Notes: generated by a model from the sequence alone, not told the origin. Positions 16,717 through 25,615 are shown, numbered from the stretch's first letter. The stretch is 64,000 nucleotides of DNA from Sediminihabitans luteus (GCF_002797595.1 NZ_PGFE01000001.1:620001-684000); one strand, 5' to 3'. Numbers and translations: made by a program.

Positions 16717-17787
16717 TCACAGACCCGAGTACGAGTGCTTGCCGTCGAACAGCAGGTTGACGCCCGTGAAGTTGAACAGCACGCACGCGTAGCCGACGAG
16801 CACGAAGTACGCGGCCCGGCGGCCCGACCAGCCGCGCGTGGTGCGTGCGTGCAGGTACGCCGCGTACACGACCCACACGATGAAGCTCCACGTCTCCTTG
16901 GGGTCCCAGCCCCAGTAGCGCGCCCACGCGTGCTCGGCCCAGATCGCGCCGCCGATCACGGTGAACGTCCACAGCACGAAGCCGACCGCGTTCATCCGGA
17001 AGCTCAGCGCCTCGAGCTGCGTGGGAGCGGGCGTCACGTCGAGCCAGCCGAACGCCTTGCGGTTGAGCAGCGCGCTGCCGTTGTCGCGCGAGTCGCGCAG
17101 GAGCTGCAGCACCGACGTCACGAACGCGACCGTGAACACGCCCGTCGCGGTGATCGCGACACCCACGTGGATCACGAGCCAGTACGACTGCAGCGCGGGC
17201 TGCACGCCGTTCGCGGGCACGAAGAACGCGTTCTGCGCGAGCACCAGGAAGAGGGTCGCGAGCCCCGTGACGAACGCACCGAGGTACCGCACGTCGCGGC
17301 GCGCGTTGACGCCGAGGAACACCGCGAGCGCGACGAACGCGCCGACCATCGAGAACTCGTACATGTTGGCCCACGGCGTACGACCCGCCGCGATGCCGCG
17401 CGTGACGATCGCCGCGAGCAGCAGCACCGTCGCGAGGAACGTCGTCGAGACGCCGATGCCCGCGGCCTTCGAGCGGCGGCGGCCCTCGGCCGGGGCGCGC
17501 TCGGCGACCGCGACGCCGCCCGACGACGAGCCGCCAGACGAGGATCCACCGACCGACGATCCACCGACCGACGAGCCGTCCTCGGCGGACGCGGCCGACG
17601 CAGCAAGACCCTCCGACTCCCCCGACGAGGCCAGCTCCTCCGACTCGGCCCGTGCGGCCTCCGCGTCCTTGACCGCCTGCCGACTGCTCGAGAGCGACGC
17701 GAGGTCCCAGGCGAACGCGACGAGCGCGATCGCGAGGACGGTCGCCGCCGCCCACACGAGGTCGTAGCTCAGCTCCGCGACGGTCAT
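16717..17787 (-). CDS. ccsB: Cytochrome c biogenesis protein CcsB (ResC-type heme handling protein)
   Basis: A 356-residue membrane protein of the System II cytochrome c machinery that, with ResB, moves heme out and ligates it to apocytochrome c. The heme-handling WWD-type motif WARYWGWDPKETWSFI is near residue 290 and TPWANMYEFSM near residue 128; about eight helices are visible. A linker at residues 35-110 is unusually rich in Ser, Gly and Glu (repeated GGSS units) and separates helix 1 from the rest. It starts 4 bp after the resB stop and ends the tlpA-ccdA-resB-ccsB unit. Confidence 0.93.
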   Translation of the reverse strand: MTVAELSYDLVWAAATVLAIALVAFAWDLASLSSSRQAVKDAEAARAESEELASSGESEGLAASAASAEDGSSVGGSSVGGSSSGGSSSGGVAVAERAPAEGRRRSKAAGIGVSTTFLATVLLLAAIVTRGIAAGRTPWANMYEFSMVGAFVALAVFLGVNARRDVRYLGAFVTGLATLFLVLAQNAFFVPANGVQPALQSYWLVIHVGVAITATGVFTVAFVTSVLQLLRDSRDNGSALLNRKAFGWLDVTPAPTQLEALSFRMNAVGFVLWTFTVIGGAIWAEHAWARYWGWDPKETWSFIVWVVYAAYLHARTTRGWSGRRAAYFVLVGYACVLFNFTGVNLLFDGKHSYSGL

Positions 17788-17790
17788 GGG

Positions 17791-19608
17791 TCAGCCTTCC
17801 TTCGTACGGTCCGACGCGGCGTCCGCGGCGGGCTTGTCCTGTGCCGGGCCCACGGCGGGACCCTGCTGCTCGTCGGTCCCGGCGCCGGGCAGCGCCGCGA
17901 CGAGCGCGTCGACCTCGGCCTGCAGGCCCGCGTCGTCGTGCCGTGCGAGACCTGCCGCCGTGATCACGGTACGCCCGGTCGCGTCGCCGGTCCCGGCGGC
18001 GACCCGCACCCAGACGCGCCGGCGCGGCGTGAACAGCGACAGCGCGAGCCCGCCGAGCGCCGAGAGCGCGAACACCAGGATCCAGGTGAGCGCCGGGTCG
18101 TGCCGCAGGTCGAGCGCGACGTAGCGCGGCAGCGCGTCGAACGAGATCGTGCCGAGCCCGTCGGGCAGCGTCACGGTGTCGCCCGGTGCGAGCTCGACCG
18201 TGAGGCGCTCGCCGTCGTCGTCGAGCACGGGCGTCATCTCGCTCGTGTCGAGCCGGTAGACGTTCTGCGGCAGCCCGTCGTCGAGCCCGAGGTCGCCCTC
18301 GTAGACGTCGAGCACGAGCATCGGGTTGTAGGGCTGCGGGAACAGCGACACGGCACCGTCGTCCGAGACCTGCGCGGTCGGCAGGAAGTACCCGACGAAC
18401 CCGAGCTGCTCCTGGCCCGGCGAGACGTCGGGGACCTTGACGACGCCGCGCGAGGTGTAGACCTGGTCCTCGGGGATGAACGGGACGGCGCCCTCGAACG
18501 CGACCTCGCCCGCGCCGTCGGTCACCGTGACGGACGGCGCGAACCCGTTGCCCTGGAGGTAGATCTTGGCCCCGCCCACGTCGAGCGGGTGGTTGACCTT
18601 GATCGACTCCTCGTGCTGGGTGCCGTCCGGGTCGGTCACGCCGACGTGCGCCGTGAAGTCGCGCGCCTCGCCCGTCTCGGTGAACTCCGACTCGAACGAG
18701 TCGAGCGTCATGGTGAACGGCTCGAGCGACGACGGGTCGAACAGCGCGCCGTTCTCGAACGTGTCGTAGTCGACGACCGAGTTCGCGAACCCGCGGCCCT
18801 CGATCACGATGGCCTGGGCCCGGAAGTGCAGCAGCTGGCCCGTGGCGACCGACACGAGCAGCCCGAGCAGCGCGAGGTGGAACACGAGGTTGCCGGTCTC
18901 GCGCAGGTAGCCGCGCTCCGCGGTGACGGTCCGCTCGCCGCGCTCGCGCGCCGCGTCGGTGGTGTCCTCCACGACCCGGAACCGCGGCAGCCCGAGGAAC
19001 CGCGAGCGCAGGTGGCGGACGGCGCCCTCGACCACCGCGTCGGGCGTGGCCGTGGTCGTCGCCGCGGCCTGGGCGGGGAACCGCCCGAACGTGCGCGGGG
19101 TGCGCGGCGGGGTGCTGCGCAGCGCCCGCCCGTGCGCGAGCGCGCGCGGCAGGATGCAGCCGACGAGCGAGACGAACAGCAGGATGTAGATCGCCGAGAA
19201 CCACACCGACGAGTAGACCGAGAAGAACCCGAGACGGTCGAGCCACGGTCCGGTCGTGGGGTGGTCGGCGACGTACTGGACGACGGCGGCCGGGTCCTGC
19301 GCGTTCTGCGGCAGGACCGACCCGGGCACGGCGGCGACCGCGAGGAGCATGAGGAGCATGAGCGCGACGCGCATGCTCGTGAGCTGTCGCCAGGTCCAGC
19401 GCAGCGTGCCGCGCCAGCCGAGCGCCGGGAGCACGGGGGCGGTCGTGCTGCCGCTCCCGGGCGCGCCGGAGCCGCCGGGCTGGGGGGTGCCGGGCTGGGG
19501 GGTGCCGGGCTCGGGGGTGCCGGGCTCGGGGATGCTGGTGCCGTCGCTGAACGCGTCGTCGATGCCCTCGGGGCGGTAGCCGCCCGTGCTCGTGGTCTTG
19601 TCGCCCAT
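17791..19608 (-). CDS. resB: Cytochrome c biogenesis protein ResB
   Basis: A 605-residue membrane protein, partner of CcsB in System II cytochrome c assembly. After a disordered N-terminus (residues 1-60) with a Pro-Gly-Thr repeat come helices near residues 75-95, 130-155 and 230-250, a large extracytoplasmic domain (about 255-510) and a last helix near 520-540 (LTWILVFALSALGGLALSLF). The ATG overlaps the ccdA stop by one base (TGATG), so translation is coupled. The C-terminal tail is Ala/Asp rich. Confidence 0.92.
   Translation of the reverse strand: MGDKTTSTGGYRPEGIDDAFSDGTSIPEPGTPEPGTPQPGTPQPGGSGAPGSGSTTAPVLPALGWRGTLRWTWRQLTSMRVALMLLMLLAVAAVPGSVLPQNAQDPAAVVQYVADHPTTGPWLDRLGFFSVYSSVWFSAIYILLFVSLVGCILPRALAHGRALRSTPPRTPRTFGRFPAQAAATTTATPDAVVEGAVRHLRSRFLGLPRFRVVEDTTDAARERGERTVTAERGYLRETGNLVFHLALLGLLVSVATGQLLHFRAQAIVIEGRGFANSVVDYDTFENGALFDPSSLEPFTMTLDSFESEFTETGEARDFTAHVGVTDPDGTQHEESIKVNHPLDVGGAKIYLQGNGFAPSVTVTDGAGEVAFEGAVPFIPEDQVYTSRGVVKVPDVSPGQEQLGFVGYFLPTAQVSDDGAVSLFPQPYNPMLVLDVYEGDLGLDDGLPQNVYRLDTSEMTPVLDDDGERLTVELAPGDTVTLPDGLGTISFDALPRYVALDLRHDPALTWILVFALSALGGLALSLFTPRRRVWVRVAAGTGDATGRTVITAAGLARHDDAGLQAEVDALVAALPGAGTDEQQGPAVGPAQDKPAADAASDRTKEG
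19474..19533. repeat. Four 15-bp repeats coding for TPxPG units in ResB
   Basis: Four tandem 15-bp units (19474-19488, 19489-19503, 19504-19518, 19519-19533) inside resB encode repeated Thr-Pro-Gln/Glu-Pro-Gly near residues 26-45 of the protein. In-frame unit length means copy number can change without breaking the gene. Confidence 0.8.
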
Positions 19609-20393
19609 CACAGCACCGGCTCGAACCCGGAGATCCAGACCGTCAGCTGCGAGGTCCACTCCTGCCACACGCCGGTCATGAGCGCGAGCCCGAGCAGCAC
19701 GAGCAGTCCGCCGCCCGCGCGCATCACGGCGAGGCGGTGCCGGCGCAGGAACCCGACCATGCGCTTCGACGACTCGAGGCCGAGCGCGATCCCGAGGAAC
19801 GGCAGGCCGAGGCCGATGCTGTAGGCGAGCCCGAGCGTGGCGCCGCGTGCGGGGCTGCCGCCGTCGAGCGAGAGCGCCATGACGGCGGCGAGGGTCGGGC
19901 CGATGCACGGGGCCCAGCCGAGGCCGAACACGAAGCCGAGCACGGGAGCTCCCCACAGCCCCGCGCGGGGGCTCACGTGGAAGCGCGCCTCGCGCTGCAG
20001 GAACGAGAACGCGCCGAGGAATACCAGGCCCATGAGCACGACCACGGCGCCGAGCACGCGCATGAGCGTGTCCTCGTACCGCAGCAGCCACGAGCCGAGC
20101 GCGCCCGCGACCACGGAGAGGCTCACGAACACGACGGCGAACCCGGCGACGAACAGCGCGACCCCGGCGACCACGCGCCGACGGTGCGGTGCGGTCGCGA
20201 CCGCGGTGCCGCCGTCCGACGCCGTGCCCGACGGGCCGCCGGCGTTGGCCGCGGCCATGCCGCTCACGTAGCCGACGTAGCCGGGCACGAGCGGCAGCAC
20301 GCACGGCGACGCGAACGAGACGAGCCCGGCGAGGGCGGCGACGGGGATCGCGAGCAGCAGGGAGCCCGAGTAGGCGGTGGCGGCCGGGTCCAC
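19608..20393 (-). CDS. ccdA: Thiol-disulfide transmembrane transporter CcdA
   Basis: A 261-residue DsbD-type membrane protein passing reductant from cytoplasmic thioredoxin to the exported TlpA-like protein. The two active-site Cys are in FASPCVLPLVPGYVGY (Cys near residue 31) and GLGWAPCIGPTLAA (Cys near 162); six helices are visible. The start is a GTG at 20393, one base after the tlpA stop, and the stop overlaps resB. Position in tlpA-ccdA-resB-ccsB confirms the role in cytochrome c maturation. Confidence 0.95.
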   Translation of the reverse strand: MDPAATAYSGSLLLAIPVAALAGLVSFASPCVLPLVPGYVGYVSGMAAANAGGPSGTASDGGTAVATAPHRRRVVAGVALFVAGFAVVFVSLSVVAGALGSWLLRYEDTLMRVLGAVVVLMGLVFLGAFSFLQREARFHVSPRAGLWGAPVLGFVFGLGWAPCIGPTLAAVMALSLDGGSPARGATLGLAYSIGLGLPFLGIALGLESSKRMVGFLRRHRLAVMRAGGGLLVLLGLALMTGVWQEWTSQLTVWISGFEPVL

Positions 20394-20394
20394 G

Positions 20395-21027
20395 TCAGGC
20401 GTCCTCGGCGAGGACGTCGCCGACGATTGCGTCGAGCGTCGACGCCTCGGCCTCGCCGATCACGCGCGCCGCGACGCGGCCCTGCTGGTCGAGGACGACG
20501 GTCGTGGGGACGGCCTGGAGCGGCACCGTGCCCTGGAGCGTCGCGACCGCGGCGCCCGTGGTGTCGGCGATCGACGGGTACGGCACCGAGAAGGTCCGTT
20601 CGAAGGCCTGCGCGGCCCCGGCGTCGTCCACGCCGTTGATCCCGATGATCTGGACGTCGTCGGGGTGCTCCTCGGCGAGCGCGACGAGTGTCGGCGCCTC
20701 GGCGCGGCAGGGCGCGCAGCCCGCGTACCAGGTGTTCAGGAGCACGACCGTGCCCTGGTGGTCGCTCGTGTCGACGGGATCGCCCGCGAAGTCGGTGCCG
20801 GTCACGGTCACGGGGTCGGAGCGGTCGTCGGGGGCCCACGTCTTGACCGAGCCGTCGCCCGAGACGTAGCCCTGACCGGTGACGTCGCTGCCCTCGTTCG
20901 TCACGCCCGAGGACTGGGAGCACCCGGCGAGCGCGAGCACCCCGACGAGCGCCGCGGCGGCGAGCGCACGGTCGGCGACGGCACGGCGCGCGCGCGGGCG
21001 CGCGGACGCGTCTCGGAGGTGGGCCAT
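20395..21027 (-). CDS. TlpA/ResA-type thioredoxin lipoprotein
   Basis: A 210-residue membrane-anchored thiol-disulfide oxidoreductase that keeps apocytochrome c cysteines reduced. The lipobox LALAGC puts the lipidated Cys at residue 36. The active site WYAGCAPC is at 100-107 (Cys104, Cys107), and the cis-Pro loop is VPTTVVLD. The ATG at 21027 is preferred over an upstream one because it gives a normal signal peptide and has GAGGAA upstream. First gene of the cytochrome c set; the histidine phosphatase gene lies 48 bp upstream on the same strand. Confidence 0.92.
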   Translation of the reverse strand: MAHLRDASARPRARRAVADRALAAAALVGVLALAGCSQSSGVTNEGSDVTGQGYVSGDGSVKTWAPDDRSDPVTVTGTDFAGDPVDTSDHQGTVVLLNTWYAGCAPCRAEAPTLVALAEEHPDDVQIIGINGVDDAGAAQAFERTFSVPYPSIADTTGAAVATLQGTVPLQAVPTTVVLDQQGRVAARVIGEAEASTLDAIVGDVLAEDA

Positions 21028-21075
21028 GCGAGTAGGTTCCTCGACGATCCTGGGCCGAACCTGTGAACGCACGGG

Positions 21076-21726
21076 TCAGGCGCCGGCGGTGGTCGCGGCG
21101 CCCGGGAGGAGGTCGGCCGCAGGCTCGGTGTAGTGGATCCCCGCGAGCTCGTCACCGTCGAACCGGAACGCGGTGACCGAGGCGAGGGTGCACTCGCGCT
21201 TGCGCGGGTCGTGCCACAGGCGGCGACCCTCGAACGCGAGGCGCGTGACCCACACGGGCAGCTGGTGGCTCACGAGCACGACCTCGCGCCCGCGGTAGGC
21301 GTCGCGGGCCGCGTGGACGACCTCGTGCATGCGGGCGACCTGCGCCCGGTACGGCTCGCCCCACGACGGGCGGAACGGGTTCCACAGGAACCGCCAGTGC
21401 TCGGGGTGCCGGAGCGACCCGTCGCCGACGCCGAACGTCATGCCCTCGAAGTGGTTGCCCGCCTCGATCAGGCGTCCGTCGGTGAGCAGCTCGACGCCCG
21501 CGGCCTGCGCGATGGGGGTCGCGGTCTCCTGCGCGCGCTGCAGCGGCGACGCGATGACCGCGGCGATGTCGCGCTCGGTCTCGGGGTCGGTGAGGTGCGC
21601 GGCGACGCGGCGGGCCATCTCGTGACCGCGCTCGGACAGGTGGTAGCCGGGGATCCGTCCGTAGAGGATTCCCTCGGGGTTGTGGACCTCGCCGTGGCGC
21701 ATGAGGTGGACCGTCGTGGTGACCAT
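21076..21726 (-). CDS. Histidine phosphatase (phosphoglycerate mutase-like) family protein
   Basis: A 216-residue member of the histidine phosphatase superfamily. The phosphorylated His is in LMRHGEVHNP near residue 10, the second catalytic motif is SPLQRAQETA near residue 60, and the C-terminal His is in VLVSHQLPVWV near residue 150. It lies upstream of tlpA on the same strand, an arrangement seen repeatedly in Actinomycetota. Substrate unknown. Confidence 0.9.
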   Translation of the reverse strand: MVTTTVHLMRHGEVHNPEGILYGRIPGYHLSERGHEMARRVAAHLTDPETERDIAAVIASPLQRAQETATPIAQAAGVELLTDGRLIEAGNHFEGMTFGVGDGSLRHPEHWRFLWNPFRPSWGEPYRAQVARMHEVVHAARDAYRGREVVLVSHQLPVWVTRLAFEGRRLWHDPRKRECTLASVTAFRFDGDELAGIHYTEPAADLLPGAATTAGA

Positions 21727-21778
21727 GCGACCAGTGTCCCAAACCTCGACCCCGGCGCCGAACCGCGGGCGTGTGACG

Positions 21779-22270
21779 TCAGTCGGGCTCGGCCTCGCGG
21801 CACGTGCGCGCGACCACGGCCATGGCGTCGCCGAGGGCCGCGAACTGCTCGGGCGTGAGGGCGTCGACCATGAGCCGGCGCACCGCCGCCACGTGCGCGG
21901 GCGCCTCGGACACGAGCGTGCGGCGGCCCGTGTCGGTCAGCACGCAGTCGACGCCGCGCCGGTCGCCGGGCGTGGCAACGCGCTTGACGAGCCCTCGTGC
22001 CTCCATGCGGCCCACCGTGTGCGTCACGCGGCTGCGCGAGTGCGCGAGTCCGTCGGCGAGCACCGACATGCGGACCGTGCCGGTCGGCGACTCCGACAGC
22101 CGCACGAGCAGCTCGTACTCGTTGAGCGAGACGCTCAGGTGCCGCTCGTGCTCGCGTCCGAGGGCCTCGATGAACCGGGAGACGCCCTCGAGGTAGGTGC
22201 GCCAGTGCCGCTGCTGCTCGGCGTCGAGCCAGCGGGGCTCGGCTCCGGTCCCGGTCACGGGGTCACTCAT
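21779..22270 (-). CDS. MarR family transcriptional regulator
   Basis: A 163-residue winged-helix regulator: LSVSLNEYELLVRLSES (about 45-61), recognition region LADGLAHSRSRVTHTVGRMEARGLVKR (about 73-98, described in pieces: SRSRVTHTVGRM is the recognition helix), and the wing DRRGVDCVLTDTGRR. The ATG at 22270 has GAGGAG four bases upstream. It is divergent from a YceI gene, and a perfect 14-bp palindrome in the shared region is a likely binding site. Confidence 0.92.
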   Translation of the reverse strand: MSDPVTGTGAEPRWLDAEQQRHWRTYLEGVSRFIEALGREHERHLSVSLNEYELLVRLSESPTGTVRMSVLADGLAHSRSRVTHTVGRMEARGLVKRVATPGDRRGVDCVLTDTGRRTLVSEAPAHVAAVRRLMVDALTPEQFAALGDAMAVVARTCREAEPD

Positions 22271-22444
22271 GGGGCTCCTCGGTCGTCCGGTCCCGGTCGG
22301 GATTCGTGTCGGCCAACTTTTATCAGCACATCCTGCCCCGGCCACGGCGACACGTCTCGGCGAGACGTGACGAGCGCCACGGCGCGCGGTCGGCGTGCGG
22401 TCGGGAACAAAGTCCGCTCGGGTGGTGTTGTGCAGTCGTACGTA

Positions 22445-22458
22445 GTTGAACGTTCAAC
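22445..22458. promoter_or_regulatory. Perfect 14-bp palindrome, probable MarR operator
   Basis: GTTGAACGTTCAAC is a perfect palindrome in the MarR/YceI intergenic region, ending 19 bp before the YceI ATG. TTGAA/TTCAA arms resemble sites of OhrR/MarR-type regulators. Confidence 0.65.
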
Positions 22459-22477
22459 CGACTTCGAGGAGACCATC

Positions 22478-23026
22478 ATGACGACCCTTCCCGCAGGCCT
22501 GACCGCCGGCACCTACGCCATCGACCCGTCCCACTCGCAGGCGGCGTTCACCGTCCGCCACGCGGGCATCTCGAAGGTGCGCGGCACGCTCGCGATCACC
22601 GGCGCGACGATCACCGTCGGCGACGACCTCTCGACGTCCTCCGTGACCGCCGAGATCGACGCCGCCTCGGTCTCCACCGGCGACGAGAACCGCGACAACC
22701 ACCTGCGTTCCGCCGACTTCTGGGACGCCGAGAACAAGCCGACCTGGACCTTCACCTCGACCAAGGTCGAGTCCGACGACGACGAGTTCGCCGTCCACGG
22801 CGACATGACGATCAACGGTGTGACCCGCCCCGTCGTCCTCGCGACCGAGTTCACCGGCACCGCGACCGACCCGTTCGGCAACCCCCGCGCCGGGTTCGAG
22901 GCCACGACCGAGATCTCGCGCAAGGACTTCGACCTCACCTGGAACGCCGCGCTCGAGGCCGGCGGCGTGCTCGTGGGCGACAAGATCAAGATCGTGCTCG
23001 ACCTCTCGGCCATCAAGCAGGCCTGA
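22478..23026 (+). CDS. YceI family protein
   Basis: A 182-residue lipocalin-like beta-barrel protein of the YceI family, which binds isoprenoids or other amphipathic molecules. Family features are YAIDPSHSQAAFTVRH at the start, NRDNHLRSADFWDAENKPT (about 69-87) and a GFEATTEISRKDFDLTWN strand near the end. There is no signal peptide, so it is cytoplasmic. GAGGA precedes the ATG. A divergent MarR gene and the palindrome at 22445 suggest repression; a strong terminator follows. Confidence 0.93.
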   Translation: MTTLPAGLTAGTYAIDPSHSQAAFTVRHAGISKVRGTLAITGATITVGDDLSTSSVTAEIDAASVSTGDENRDNHLRSADFWDAENKPTWTFTSTKVESDDDEFAVHGDMTINGVTRPVVLATEFTGTATDPFGNPRAGFEATTEISRKDFDLTWNAALEAGGVLVGDKIKIVLDLSAIKQA

Positions 23027-23109
23027 CCTCCCGCGGCCCGGCGCACCCGCCGGGCACAGGAGCGGTCCCACCGTGTGCGGAGCACCCCGCCGCACGGGAT
23101 AGGATCGTC

Positions 23110-23158
23110 AGGACGAACGCCGGCAGCACCCCCTGGTTGCCGGCGTTCGTCCTTTTTT
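23110..23158 (+). terminator. Rho-independent terminator after the YceI gene
   Basis: A perfect 16-bp stem (23110-23125 with 23138-23153), a 12-base loop and a run of six T at 23153-23158. It is the most classical intrinsic terminator in the window. Confidence 0.93.
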
Positions 23159-23273
23159 GTGCCCGGGGAACCCGCCGCGACGCCGGACCGTGCCCGGGCT
23201 CAGCGCCGAGCGTGACCACCCCGAGAAACGACCACCCCAGAGTCAGGCGGGTCCGCTGCGTCTGAAGGACCGG

Positions 23274-23972
23274 CTACGGCCGCAGCTCGCGCGCCTGGGA
23301 GTGGAACGCGAGGATCTGCAGCTCGGAGCCCACGTCGACCGCCCGCACGTCGACCTCCTCGGGCACCTGGAGCGCGATCGGCGCGAAGCTCAGCACGCTG
23401 CGCACCCCCGCCGCCACGACGCGGTCCACGGCCTCCTGCGCACCGGGCGCGGGCGTGGCGAGCAGCACCATCGTGAACCCCGTGCGCTCGCGCACCGCGG
23501 CCAGGTCGTCCGCGTGCTCGACGACCAGCCCGCCGGCCGTCGTCCCCACGACGTCCGCCGCGGTGTCGAACAGCGCGACGAGCTGGAACCCGCGCGAGGC
23601 GTAGCCGCGGTAGTTTGCGAGCGCCTGACCGAGCGAGCCGATGCCCACGATCGCGACCTTGTGCTCGGTCTCGAGGCCGAGGCGCCGCGTGATCGAGTCG
23701 GTCAGCGACCCGACGTCGTACCCCACGCCGCGCGTGCCGAACGACCCGAGGAACGACAGGTCCTTGCGCAGCTGCGCCGACCCGACGCCCGACAGCTCTG
23801 CCAGCTCGACCGACGAGGTGCGCTCGACGCCCGCCGCGACGAGCTGGTGCAGCGCCCGCAGGTACGACGGCAGCCGGTCGACCGTCGCCGCCGGGACGGG
23901 GGCCGGCACGACGTCGACCACCTCCGCCGACGCCTCGGCGTCAGCCCTGTCGACCGTCTCGTTGCTCTCCAC
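23274..23972 (-). CDS. rex: Redox-sensing transcriptional repressor Rex
   Basis: A 232-residue NADH/NAD+ sensor that represses respiratory and fermentative genes. The N-terminal winged helix includes RLPSYLRALHQLVAAG and GSAQLRKDLSFLGSFGTRGVGYDV. The Rossmann domain has VAIVGIGSLGQALANY, and the C-terminal domain-swapped helix ends with ILAFHSQARELRP. The GTG at 23972 is chosen because GGAAGGTG lies upstream; ATGs at 24020 and 24023 would add about 16 residues and cannot be excluded. The glutaredoxin-like gene is directly upstream on the same strand. Confidence 0.93.
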   Translation of the reverse strand: MESNETVDRADAEASAEVVDVVPAPVPAATVDRLPSYLRALHQLVAAGVERTSSVELAELSGVGSAQLRKDLSFLGSFGTRGVGYDVGSLTDSITRRLGLETEHKVAIVGIGSLGQALANYRGYASRGFQLVALFDTAADVVGTTAGGLVVEHADDLAAVRERTGFTMVLLATPAPGAQEAVDRVVAAGVRSVLSFAPIALQVPEEVDVRAVDVGSELQILAFHSQARELRP

Positions 23973-24042
23973 CGTCCCACCTTCCCCGCTCGCGGCACCG
24001 TTGCCGCTGCTCCGTCGCATCATCGCAGGCTTGCGCCGTTCT

Positions 24043-24357
24043 TCACATCCCGTCCCGGCCGCGGACGACGCCCCCGGCGCCACGCCCGCGAGCGAGCGCC
24101 CGCGCGAGCCGGGTCGCGTCGACGCGCCAGAACCCCTGCTGCACGCCGTCGACCGTCACGACCGGCACGTGCTCGCCGTGCTCGGCCCGCAGCGCCGGGT
24201 CCGCGTCGACGTCGGTCTCGGCCCACCGCTCCCCCGCCGCGGCGCACACCTCGCGCACGACCTCGCGCGCGTCGTCGCACAGGTGGCAGCCCTCGCGGGA
24301 GAACAGGTGCACGCGGGCGTCGACCGAGGTCTGGTCCGGGAAGGTCGGGAGGGTCAC
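24043..24357 (-). CDS. Glutaredoxin-like protein (DUF836 family)
   Basis: A 104-residue thioredoxin-fold protein with REGCHLCDDA (about 21-30, CxxC) and the cis-Pro loop EHVPVVTVDG. It is a probable small thiol oxidoreductase placed before rex. The start is a GTG at 24357; TAGTCT (24364-24369, minus strand) ends six bases before it and no ribosome-binding site is present, so the transcript is probably leaderless. The promoter region is shared with the divergent HAD gene, whose start is only 70 bp away. Confidence 0.88.
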   Translation of the reverse strand: MTLPTFPDQTSVDARVHLFSREGCHLCDDAREVVREVCAAAGERWAETDVDADPALRAEHGEHVPVVTVDGVQQGFWRVDATRLARALARGRGAGGVVRGRDGM

Positions 24358-24427
24358 CCGACCAGACTAGGCGCCGCGGCCCCGCCGCCGTGCCCGCGGC
24401 ACGGCCCGGAGCAACTAGGGTGATGTC

Positions 24428-25246
24428 ATGGCCGTCACACCCGAGCATCCCGCGCCCGGGCCCCGTGACGAGCCCACGGTCGCCGCGTTCTTCGACGTCG
24501 ACAACACGATCATCCGCGGCGCGTCGGCGTTCCACCTCGCCCGCGCCCTGTACCAGCGCGAGTTCTTCGGGATCCTCGACCTCGTCGCCCTCGCCACGCA
24601 CCAGTGCCGCTACCTGCTCATGGGCGAGAACAAGCGGCAGATCGACCGGGTGCGCTCGCGCGCCCTGTCGATCGTCGCGGGGCACTCGGTCGCCGAGGTC
24701 GTCGCGATCGGCGAAGAGGTCTACGACCAGGTCCTCGAGCTGCGGATCTTCCCCGGCACCAAGCGACTGCTCGACGAGCACCTCGCCGCGGGCCACGAGG
24801 TGTGGCTCGTCTCCGCGACGCCGCTGGAGATCGGCGACCTGCTCGCGCGGCGGCTCGGGGCGACCGGGGCCCTCGGCACGATCGCCGAGCACGAGGACGG
24901 CATCTACACCGGCCGGCTCGTCGGCGACATGATGCACGGTCGCGCCAAGGCCCTCGGCGTCGCGGCGCTCGCCGAACGCCGCGGGATCGACCTCGCGGCG
25001 TCGTACGCCTACGGCGACTCGCTCAACGACCTGACGATGATGCAGGCCGTCGGGCACCCGTGCGTGATCAACCCCGACGCGCGCCTACGTCGGCACGCGG
25101 CACGGCTCGGCTGGCCCGTGCGCGAGTTCCGCGGCGTGCGCAACCGTGCGGCACGCCGCAGCGCGACGACGCTCAGCTGGGCGGGCGCCGCGTGGGCCGC
25201 GGGCCTCGTGGTGCGTCAGCTGCACCGCACGCTGCGCGGCCGCTGA
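24428..25246 (+). CDS. HAD-IB family phosphatase (SerB-like)
   Basis: A 272-residue haloacid dehalogenase-superfamily phosphatase. Motif I is AFFDVDNTIIRG (about 20-31; the second Asp replaces the usual DxD spacing as DVDNT), motif II VSATP (about 133), and motif III/IV YGDSLNDLTMM (about 195). Family members hydrolyse phosphoserine or related phosphates; the C-terminal basic/hydrophobic tail may contact the membrane. TAGGGT (24416-24421) ends six bases before the ATG with no ribosome-binding site. Confidence 0.9.
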   Translation: MAVTPEHPAPGPRDEPTVAAFFDVDNTIIRGASAFHLARALYQREFFGILDLVALATHQCRYLLMGENKRQIDRVRSRALSIVAGHSVAEVVAIGEEVYDQVLELRIFPGTKRLLDEHLAAGHEVWLVSATPLEIGDLLARRLGATGALGTIAEHEDGIYTGRLVGDMMHGRAKALGVAALAERRGIDLAASYAYGDSLNDLTMMQAVGHPCVINPDARLRRHAARLGWPVREFRGVRNRAARRSATTLSWAGAAWAAGLVVRQLHRTLRGR

Positions 25247-25261
25247 GCGTCGGCGAGGTCG

Positions 25262-25504
25262 TCAGCCGCGCCGGCGGGCGAGCGTCTCGCGCACACCGAG
25301 CGCGAACGCCCCCAGGGCGAGCACGACGGGCGTCCACGTGCCCGGGGCCATCGCGGCGGCGACCAGGGTCGCGCCCAGGACGCCACCGAACCAGGCCACC
25401 TCGCGCACCGTCGCAGGGTCCGTGCTGCGCTGCGGCTCGACGTAGACGCTCACGTCGACGGGGCGGGCGCGGAGGGCGTCGGGCACCGTCCGGCAGTCAC
25501 TCAC
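25262..25504 (-). CDS. Small membrane protein, function unknown
   Basis: An 80-residue hypothetical protein starting at the GTG at 25504 (VSDCRTVPDALRARP). Two hydrophobic helices cover about residues 38-72 (VAWFGGVLGATLVAAAM and WTPVVLALGAFALGV), followed by a basic end RETLARRRG. A longer version reading into the 18-bp repeats upstream is possible but those residues look like repeat translation. It converges with the HAD gene with a 15-bp gap. Confidence 0.65.
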   Translation of the reverse strand: MSDCRTVPDALRARPVDVSVYVEPQRSTDPATVREVAWFGGVLGATLVAAAMAPGTWTPVVLALGAFALGVRETLARRRG

Positions 25505-25552
25505 GGTCGGATCGGTGATGACGGTCGGATCGGTGCTCACCGTCGGATCGTG
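25503..25552. repeat. Three 18-bp period direct repeats
   Basis: ACGGTCGGATCGGTG occurs at 25503-25517 and 25521-25535, with a degenerate third copy at 25539-25552; each is separated by three variable bases. It covers the start region of the small membrane protein gene. Confidence 0.7.
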
Positions 25553-25615
25553 CCATGCCCCGCCCCGGCGCACGACTGGTCGCCGCAGCCCGACCCCCGC
25601 GCGCGCACGAGCCCC

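Noticed and set aside
16666..19824. 1052-residue frame opposite ccsB and resB
   Set aside because: Antisense shadow of two clear membrane-protein genes, with low-complexity Arg/Asp/Glu content.
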